27,867 nt of DNA, taken from CAYWMP01 sp964459445. Lineage in GTDB: Bacteria; Desulfobacterota; DSM-4660; Desulfatiglandales; HGW-15. Shown in pieces: positions 22,929 to 27,867 of the stretch. Where the stretch lies: positions 1 through 27,867 of the forward strand of contig CAYWMP010000067.1 of the NCBI GenBank assembly GCA_964459445.1, written 5' to 3'. The notes under the pieces were generated by a model. That model made no database searches, had not been told where the DNA came from, and saw only the letters and a program-made list of their open reading frames with translations. The position numbers were made by a program, and so were the translations under genes. Numbering within the stretch: position 1 is the first letter of the stretch; each line of letters opens with the position of its first letter.

Positions 22929-23274
22929 GTCTTTCTTTGACGGGATAACAGGATAGACATGATTGACAGCACCATTTGTCTCCTATTGGGAACTCAAAGT
23001 CGTTATCATGGTTGCGAGGTTATTCAAATCGATTGTCTAAAAACGATCTGTGAAGTACTTGAAAACAAAAATAGGTTAACCTATTTTTGTCATTCAAGAT
23101 CTCCACACTGGTTCCGATATGTCCATATCGGACCCTCGTGGTAAGCGGCGTTTTTTGACGATTCGCGGATTCAATATAATAGCAGCCTGTTGATCCCGTT
23201 ATCCTGTCTAATATTCTTCTCTCGGCGAACTATGGAAAATAGCCGAAGTACTATGGTTAAATAAGGTGAGTTGA
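22929..23274. other. Gene-free region filled by repeat element copy B
   Basis: Most of this gap is the inverted-repeat element at 22939-23208 with two internal hairpins. A promoter for the MOSC/FdhD pair must lie at its right end, where I see no certain -35/-10 pair. Confidence 0.55.
22939..23208. repeat. Inverted-repeat-bounded intergenic element, copy B
   Basis: The left end reads GACGGGATAACAGGAT, and the right end in reverse complement reads GACAGGATAACGGGAT, complementary over 16 bases apart from two positions. The same terminal words bound copy A (3215-3452), and ACATGAT follows the left end in both. The interior carries a perfect 26-bp palindrome at 23065-23090 (centre GGTTAACC) and a 9-bp-stem hairpin at 23113-23132 (TCCGATATG/CATATCGGA). 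No coding content. Confidence 0.65.
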
Positions 23275-23712
23275 ATGAAAATCGTTTCAATTGCCAAAAG
23301 CAACAAAAAGGGAGCCAGAAAGGTTCAAATCGAGGAAGCCTCACTCATTCCAGATCACGGGCTTGAAGGGGATGCCCATGCAGGAACCTGGCATCGCCAA
23401 GTGAGCTTTTTGGCGGCAGAAAGTATCGAGAAGGCCCGTAAGAAGGGATTGGATGTAACCTTCGGTGATTTTGCCGAGAACATCGCCACAGAGGGGGTCA
23501 ATTGGGAAAAACTCCCAATAGGAACCCGTTTGGAGATAGGAGATACCGCCCTTGTGGAGATTACCCAAATAGGGAAGGAATGCCATAATAAATGCGCAAT
23601 CTATTACATGGCAGGAGATTGTATCATGCCCCGGGAAGGAATCTTTGCCCGGGTGCTCAAGGCTGGAAAAATACATAGCGGCGATTCAATCCGAATTGTG
23701 AATGACAATTAA
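23275..23712 (+). CDS. MOSC-domain protein
   Basis: A 145-residue stand-alone MOSC domain (molybdenum cofactor sulfurase C-terminal), a family that handles sulfur on the molybdenum cofactor or carries sulfur from a cysteine desulfurase. Family features are the N-terminal strand MKIVSIAKSN, DHGLEGDAHAG (residues 27-37), FAENIATEGV, and the conserved segment EITQIGKECHNKC followed by MPREGIFARVLKAG, with several Cys. AAGGTGAG precedes the ATG. It ends 23 bases before fdhD on the same strand, consistent with a joint role in preparing molybdenum or tungsten enzymes such as formate dehydrogenase. Confidence 0.92.
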   Translation: MKIVSIAKSNKKGARKVQIEEASLIPDHGLEGDAHAGTWHRQVSFLAAESIEKARKKGLDVTFGDFAENIATEGVNWEKLPIGTRLEIGDTALVEITQIGKECHNKCAIYYMAGDCIMPREGIFARVLKAGKIHSGDSIRIVNDN

Positions 23713-23735
23713 CCATCATTTCCTTGGCTCGAAAA

Positions 23736-24542
23736 ATGAATGACGCCTTGCAACATAGCGTTGTCCAATGCGATGGCGACGTATGTTCAGATTCTAAATG
23801 GGAACTGATAGGAGAAGAACCCCTTTCCATTGAAGTTGAGGGGAATCCTTATGCCGTCGTGATGCGAACCCCAGGCGAAGAGGTTTTTCATGCTGCCGGT
23901 TTTTGCTTGGCTGAAGGCCTCGTGGACAAGCCCGAGGACTTTGCAGTAGTCGGGCACTGTCAAGACATGGACCCCAATGTCATCACAATTACCCTTCAGC
24001 CGGATAGGAAAAGAAAGGTGGCCTCACTACTCGATAGACGCGGGTTTGTCAGCCAAACCAGTTGCGGCATTTGTGGCAAGGAATTCATTGAGGATTTGCA
24101 ACAGATCATTTCCCCTTTAAGATCAAAAATCGAAATCCGCGCAAGCCAGGCCCTTCATTGTATTGATCAATTGAGAGGACACCAGACTCTGTATGAGAAA
24201 ACGCGTGCAGCGCATGCAGCGATTCTCTTTGATTCCAACCTAAATGTTTTGTCTTTCGCGGAGGATGTAGGACGACACAATGCCTTGGACAAGGCTATCG
24301 GAAAGGCTTTCATGGCTAAGCAACTGGGGCAGGCCCGGCTGGCTGCTCTCTCCTCAAGGATCAGCTATGAATTGGTCCAAAAGGCGGGTCGAGCCCAATT
24401 GCCCTTATTAATCAGCGTATCCCGGCCAACGGCATTGGCCGTTGATCTGGCCAAAAGCCTGAATATGACCTTAGCCTGTTTGGGACCTGATGACAGCCTG
24501 CTGGTTTTCTGCGGCCAAGAGCGAATCAAGAGAGCAAAATAA
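23736..24542 (+). CDS. fdhD: FdhD, formate dehydrogenase accessory sulfurtransferase
   Basis: FdhD passes sulfur from the cysteine desulfurase to the bis-MGD cofactor of formate dehydrogenase. The core is clear: EEPLSIEVEGNPYAVVMRTP, HAAGFCLAEGLV, the sulfur-carrying TSCGICG pair, FAEDVGRHNALDKAIGKA and LISVSRPTALAVDLA. The ATG at 23736 gives 268 residues with the CxxC at 110-113; a TTG at 23724 in frame is an alternative, and neither has a good ribosome site, which suggests coupling to the MOSC gene. No formate dehydrogenase gene is in the window. Confidence 0.93.
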   Translation: MNDALQHSVVQCDGDVCSDSKWELIGEEPLSIEVEGNPYAVVMRTPGEEVFHAAGFCLAEGLVDKPEDFAVVGHCQDMDPNVITITLQPDRKRKVASLLDRRGFVSQTSCGICGKEFIEDLQQIISPLRSKIEIRASQALHCIDQLRGHQTLYEKTRAAHAAILFDSNLNVLSFAEDVGRHNALDKAIGKAFMAKQLGQARLAALSSRISYELVQKAGRAQLPLLISVSRPTALAVDLAKSLNMTLACLGPDDSLLVFCGQERIKRAK

Positions 24543-24656
24543 TTGACAGGTTAGCTGAGCTGATGGCCTATGTTTTGCACTCTTTTTTGATTTGAAGCGC
24601 CCCACTAGATATGCTACAATGTGGCGTTTAAATAATTGAGGGCAGGACCAAAAATT

Positions 24657-25070
24657 TTGATACGCAAAACCTTTGTTATAGCTTTTATCTTACAATTCCT
24701 GTTGGGTCTGACGGCGGTAGGTACCGCGCCTGCGCTTGACTTTAAGGTCAAACCCTGCTGTTCCAACACCCAGGCCCCCAATGATCCGCTCACATTTGCC
24801 GAACTATCACCCTTGCAAGCCCAGGGTTGTTGTTGTGGCGCCAAAGTAAGGCTTTGTTATGTTCCCCAGGAATGCTCTTTCAAAACAAAGGCCGCGGTCT
24901 TGTCGTCCCAACCGAGGCAGGGTACCTCGACTTCCATCGACGTAGCCGGAGCAAAGCCCAACCTGCTTCCACCCCTACAGTCCGACAACAAACGCGCCAT
25001 GGATCAGTGGATCGCTGACATCGGCCCACCTGTACCTCTCTTTTTAAGAAATCTCTCCCTTTTGATTTAA
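24657..25070 (+). CDS. Cysteine-rich exported protein of unknown function
   Basis: I do not recognise this family. With a TTG start at 24657 (AGGA about 9 bases upstream) the product has 137 residues and begins with a clean signal peptide, MIRKTFVIAFILQFLLGLTA, with cleavage near APA. A TTG at 24636 is the alternative start. The mature part has seven cysteines in a short stretch: CC (34-35), CCC (58-60), C67 and C73, in QGCCCGAKVRLC and PQECS. The rest is Pro/Ser/Gln-rich and low in structure, ending in a hydrophobic PLFLRNLSLLI. This suggests a periplasmic or membrane-associated metal- or thiol-handling protein. It is 196 bases upstream of the DUF2318 gene on the same strand and may belong to the same metal-related locus. 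Confidence 0.65.
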   Translation: MIRKTFVIAFILQFLLGLTAVGTAPALDFKVKPCCSNTQAPNDPLTFAELSPLQAQGCCCGAKVRLCYVPQECSFKTKAAVLSSQPRQGTSTSIDVAGAKPNLLPPLQSDNKRAMDQWIADIGPPVPLFLRNLSLLI

Positions 25071-25266
25071 TCTCGCCTCCTGAATCTTTACTCTACCGGA
25101 GCCGGATGGACCTTTATGTGGATGGGTCTTCTCCTTCTATTCTCCGGAAACCTTCCAACACCTTATCGCTGTTTGTCTTGGAAAACAGGAAATCGTTCTT
25201 TCTGGACCTGTAAATGAACTGTCCTGCACTCAATAGGCAGCGGGTTTTTTTGAAAGGAGTTTTTGA

Positions 25267-25839
25267 ATGGTCAACAAAAAGAAAACACGCAATCAATCAT
25301 CTGCCGAAAGGCGAGCGGCAAAAAAAGCGGCCGTACTCGGAACAGAAGAGAAGAGCCGGATGCCAATCTTGTACATGGTTATTATTGCAGTCCTATTGAT
25401 AGGAGGGGGCGCCTTTTATGTCATCCCGATGGGAAAAGGTGGCATTGTAGCTGAACCGGGTTCAACCGATGTCTCATCCACTGCGGTCTCCTACCCTGTA
25501 GAAATGTTTGAGGATGGAAAATCAAAGCATTTCAGTTTTGCTGCCAGCGACGATCTCACGATTAATTTTTTTATCTTAAAAAGCTCCGATGGCGTGATTC
25601 GAGCTGCCTTTGACGCCTGCGACGTATGCTGGCCTGCCGGAAAAGGCTACTATCAGGAAGGAGACAACATGGTCTGCCGGAATTGTGGACGCCGGTTTGC
25701 TTCACATCTCATAAATGTAGAAAAGGGAGGTTGCAACCCTGCGCCCCTAACGCGAAAGGTCGAAAATGGCAAGCTTGTTATCCAGATAGCCGATCTTCTT
25801 GAGGGAAAACAATACTTCAACTTCGCTAAAAAGGGGTAA
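25267..25839 (+). CDS. DUF2318-domain membrane protein
   Basis: A 190-residue protein with a basic N-terminus (KKKTRNQSS... RRAAKK), one membrane span (about 33-54) and an exported DUF2318 domain. The domain signature is plain: FDACDVC (115-121), GYYQEGDNMVCRNCGRRF (C137, C140) and GGCNPAPL (C156), five Cys that could bind iron or haem or form a redox centre. AAAGGAG precedes the ATG. It is followed after 2 bases by the ABC permease gene and then the ATPase. The same order, DUF2318, FtsX-like permease and ATPase, occurs in P19/FTR1-type iron uptake loci (from memory, the Campylobacter Cj1658-Cj1665 region), so a role in iron acquisition or reduction is likely but not shown. Confidence 0.9.
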   Translation: MVNKKKTRNQSSAERRAAKKAAVLGTEEKSRMPILYMVIIAVLLIGGGAFYVIPMGKGGIVAEPGSTDVSSTAVSYPVEMFEDGKSKHFSFAASDDLTINFFILKSSDGVIRAAFDACDVCWPAGKGYYQEGDNMVCRNCGRRFASHLINVEKGGCNPAPLTRKVENGKLVIQIADLLEGKQYFNFAKKG

Positions 25840-25841
25840 CT

Positions 25842-26999
25842 ATGACGCTCAAAGATATCGCCTGGCGTAATCTCATGCGCCGGAAAGCGAAGGCCGCCTT
25901 CGTTCTCGCAGGGCTCGTCATCGGGGTTTCCACCGTTGTGGCTCTCATCAGTTTCGTCGAAGCCATGACCCATAATATCAACCGAAAACTGGAGAAATAC
26001 GGAGCAAATATCCTCGTTGTGCCCAAGACGGAGAATCTTTCGCTTACCTATGGCGGGCTGTCTCTTGGTGGGGTCTCCTTTGAAATGCAAGAGATACGAG
26101 AAAAGGATTTTTCACAAGTCCGTTTCATCAAGAATGCAAGGAATATCGCCGCGCTTGGTCCTTTGGTGCTCGGCGTCGTTCATGTTGGTGACAATAGGGT
26201 CTTGATGGCCGGGGTGGATTTCGAATCATCCAGGATCTTAAAACCCTGGTGGAAAGTCGAAGGAGAGATCCCCCAGGACAATGGACTCATTCTGGGGCCA
26301 AAGGCCGCCGGCGTGTTGGGCCTGAACCTGGGAGACCGCGTCGACATCAATGGCCGCGAACTCTTGGTGACGGGAATTCTACAGCCCACGGGATCTCAGG
26401 ATGATCAACTCCTTTTTGCCCCTTTGTCCACCGCACAGTCCCTCCTCGGCAAGGAAGGACGAATCTCTATGGCGGAAGTCGCCGCGCTTTGCAAAGATTG
26501 CCCTATTGAGGAAATGGTCAGGCAAATCTCAGGGGTTCTTCCGGGAGCCAAGGTGATGGCCATCCAACAGGTTGTCAAAGGTCGAATGGAGACTCTTGCC
26601 CAGTTTAAGCGTTTTTCCTATGGCATCTCCGGTGTTGTCGTGCTGGTTGGTTGCCTCGTGGTTTTGGTCACCATGATGAGCAGCGTTAGGGAACGAACAG
26701 AGGAGATAGGGATCTTCCGGGCTATCGGTTTCAGGAAAAGTCACGTGATAAAGATCGTGTTTATTGAGGCCGGGATCATTTCCGGCCTGTCAGGGATTAT
26801 CGGGTACCTTTTGGGACTCGGTGCAACAAAGGTTGCACTGCATTTTTTTGCGGAAGGCCCCGGTGTTGTGGTTCCCTCCAGCCTTGAGCTGGCCATGGGA
26901 TCCTTTGTCCTTGCCGTGGTGATGGGTTTACTATCCAGCGTTTATCCGGCACTTTTAGCAGCGCGGCTTGATCCCAATGAAGCCTTAAGGGCACTCTAG
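25842..26999 (+). CDS. FtsX/MacB-type ABC transporter permease
   Basis: A 385-residue permease with the MacB/FtsX layout: one membrane span at the N-terminus (AFVLAGLVIGVSTVVALISF), a large periplasmic domain (about 45-250), then three membrane spans (YGISGVVVLVGCLVVLVTMM, SGLSGIIGYLLGLG, FVLAVVMGLLSSVYPALLAA) and the typical end AARLDPNEALRAL. The cytoplasmic ERTEEIGIFRAIGF coupling motif is present. Such mechanotransducing transporters move proteins, lipids or signals rather than small solutes. Start is 2 bases after the DUF2318 stop, and the ATPase starts 10 bases after its stop. The substrate is unknown. Confidence 0.93.
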   Translation: MTLKDIAWRNLMRRKAKAAFVLAGLVIGVSTVVALISFVEAMTHNINRKLEKYGANILVVPKTENLSLTYGGLSLGGVSFEMQEIREKDFSQVRFIKNARNIAALGPLVLGVVHVGDNRVLMAGVDFESSRILKPWWKVEGEIPQDNGLILGPKAAGVLGLNLGDRVDINGRELLVTGILQPTGSQDDQLLFAPLSTAQSLLGKEGRISMAEVAALCKDCPIEEMVRQISGVLPGAKVMAIQQVVKGRMETLAQFKRFSYGISGVVVLVGCLVVLVTMMSSVRERTEEIGIFRAIGFRKSHVIKIVFIEAGIISGLSGIIGYLLGLGATKVALHFFAEGPGVVVPSSLELAMGSFVLAVVMGLLSSVYPALLAARLDPNEALRAL

Positions 27000-27009
27000 G
27001 AGACATGAT

Positions 27010-27723
27010 ATGAGTTTAATGATTGCGGAAAACCTTCACAAACAGTATGGAGACGGTGAAGTGGCGGTTGATGCCATTCGAAGAGTCAGCTTTCAAATCG
27101 ACTCAGGCGAATTCGTTGGAGTTATGGGAGAATCGGGCGCGGGCAAATCTACCCTTCTCTCTGTCATGGGAGCCATGAATGCCCCTACATCGGGTTCTTA
27201 TCGGGTTGATGATATTGACGTTTACAGCCTCAATCCGGATCGAAGGGCCGATTTCCGGAGGGAGTTTCTGGGATTTGTGTTTCAGAGTTTCCATCTTGTC
27301 CCCTATCTCACCGTTGCGGAAAATGTCATGCTTCCTCTGGTTACTGTAAAGGCCAGGAGCAAGGAAAAGAGGGAACTGGCAGAAGAAGCTCTTGCCCAGG
27401 TGGGGCTTGAAGGAAAAGGGGATCGCTTGCCGAGTCAGATATCCGGGGGAGAAAAAGAGCGGGTTGCCATCGCCAGGGCTATTGTGAATGAGCCTCCCGT
27501 CTTGATGGCTGATGAGCCGACGGGAAACCTGGACACCAAGACGACAGGTGAGATCATGAACCTCTTGGAAAGACTCAATAGGGATGGGATGACGATTATC
27601 ATGGTCACTCACAGCCCTGAATGCGCCAAATACGCTCACCGGATTCTTCAGATTTCGGACGGGTTGCTTGTTGGCGAGGGATCATCTCAAGACATAGCCG
27701 AATGCATGGAAGGCTCTGCGTGA
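27010..27723 (+). CDS. ABC transporter ATPase, MacB/LolD type
   Basis: A 237-residue nucleotide-binding subunit that powers the adjacent FtsX-like permease. Motifs are complete: Walker A GESGAGKS (40-47), Q-loop VFQSFHLVPYLT, signature ISGGEKER (Glu instead of the usual Gln, common in this group), Walker B VLMADEPTGNLD and H-loop VTHS. The close spacing after the permease stop (10 bases) indicates one transcript. It is the last complete gene in the window; the remaining 144 bases show no gene I can support. Confidence 0.95.
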   Translation: MSLMIAENLHKQYGDGEVAVDAIRRVSFQIDSGEFVGVMGESGAGKSTLLSVMGAMNAPTSGSYRVDDIDVYSLNPDRRADFRREFLGFVFQSFHLVPYLTVAENVMLPLVTVKARSKEKRELAEEALAQVGLEGKGDRLPSQISGGEKERVAIARAIVNEPPVLMADEPTGNLDTKTTGEIMNLLERLNRDGMTIIMVTHSPECAKYAHRILQISDGLLVGEGSSQDIAECMEGSA

Positions 27724-27867
27724 GTCTTCTTCTCATAGCAGGCGGGCATGAAGCCCTCCCCAATGTTCCTAGCCCTTCTATGTGTCTAGTGATATGTCGT
27801 GAGGTTGCAGTTACTGAGACTTGATCTGACAGGCAAAAAAGCTCGTTCTGATTTGATCGCAGCCAGT

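Noticed and set aside
27799..27867. Possible start (GTG or TTG) of another gene running off the right edge
   Set aside because: Only about 23 codons without a ribosome site; too little to support.
1..27867. CRISPR array, integrase or phage module
   Set aside because: No regularly spaced direct repeats, cas genes, integrase or structural phage genes are visible; phage shock proteins are host stress proteins.

Overview
The window looks like chromosome from an anaerobic deltaproteobacterium-type organism (Desulfobacterota-like). This is an inference from the mix of a PspF-controlled psp operon, a DctPQM TRAP transporter, FdhD and MOSC molybdoenzyme accessory proteins, an iron-sulfur-type Rrf2 regulator, and a DUF2318 ABC locus. 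There is no rRNA, tRNA, CRISPR array, integrase or transposase gene. The small repeats are all intergenic.

Region 1 (1-2977, minus): a periplasmic metal-type binding protein with an unusual helical tail, followed by a fused two-domain FbpB-type permease that runs off the left edge. Region 2 (2978-3476): non-coding, with an inverted-repeat element. Region 3 (3477-6913): pspF, divergent from pspA-pspB-pspC, a PNPOx-like protein and a second PspB-like protein. pspA has a clear sigma-54 promoter.

Region 4 (7153-18450, minus) is the centrepiece. One long same-strand gene train encodes an XRE-cupin regulator, DctP, DctQ, DctM, an MDR alcohol dehydrogenase, an SDR, a PPC/DUF296 protein, E1-alpha, E1-beta, E2 and E3. 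It reads as an uptake and oxidation pathway: import an organic anion, oxidise an alcohol to a ketone, then cleave it with a thiamine- and lipoyl-dependent complex to an acyl-CoA. The layout recalls acetoin/2,3-butanediol (aco) operons, but several key residues are altered. E3 has lost its NAD-binding glycines, E1-alpha has GEG for GDG, E2 has DHRxxNG for DHRxxDG, and the alcohol dehydrogenase has Asn at a usual zinc-ligand position. I think this is the best candidate for an undescribed system. A 193-bp imperfect palindrome sits between E1-beta and E2.

Region 5 (18641-21897, minus): an extended-SDR epimerase/reductase and a TetR regulator with two matching operator-like sites, then an FAD/NAD oxidoreductase. 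Region 6 (22521-24542, plus): an Rrf2 regulator, a second copy of the inverted-repeat element, a MOSC protein and FdhD. Region 7 (24657-27723, plus): a cysteine-rich exported protein, a DUF2318 membrane protein, and an FtsX-like permease with its ATPase, resembling part of the P19/FTR1-associated iron uptake loci.
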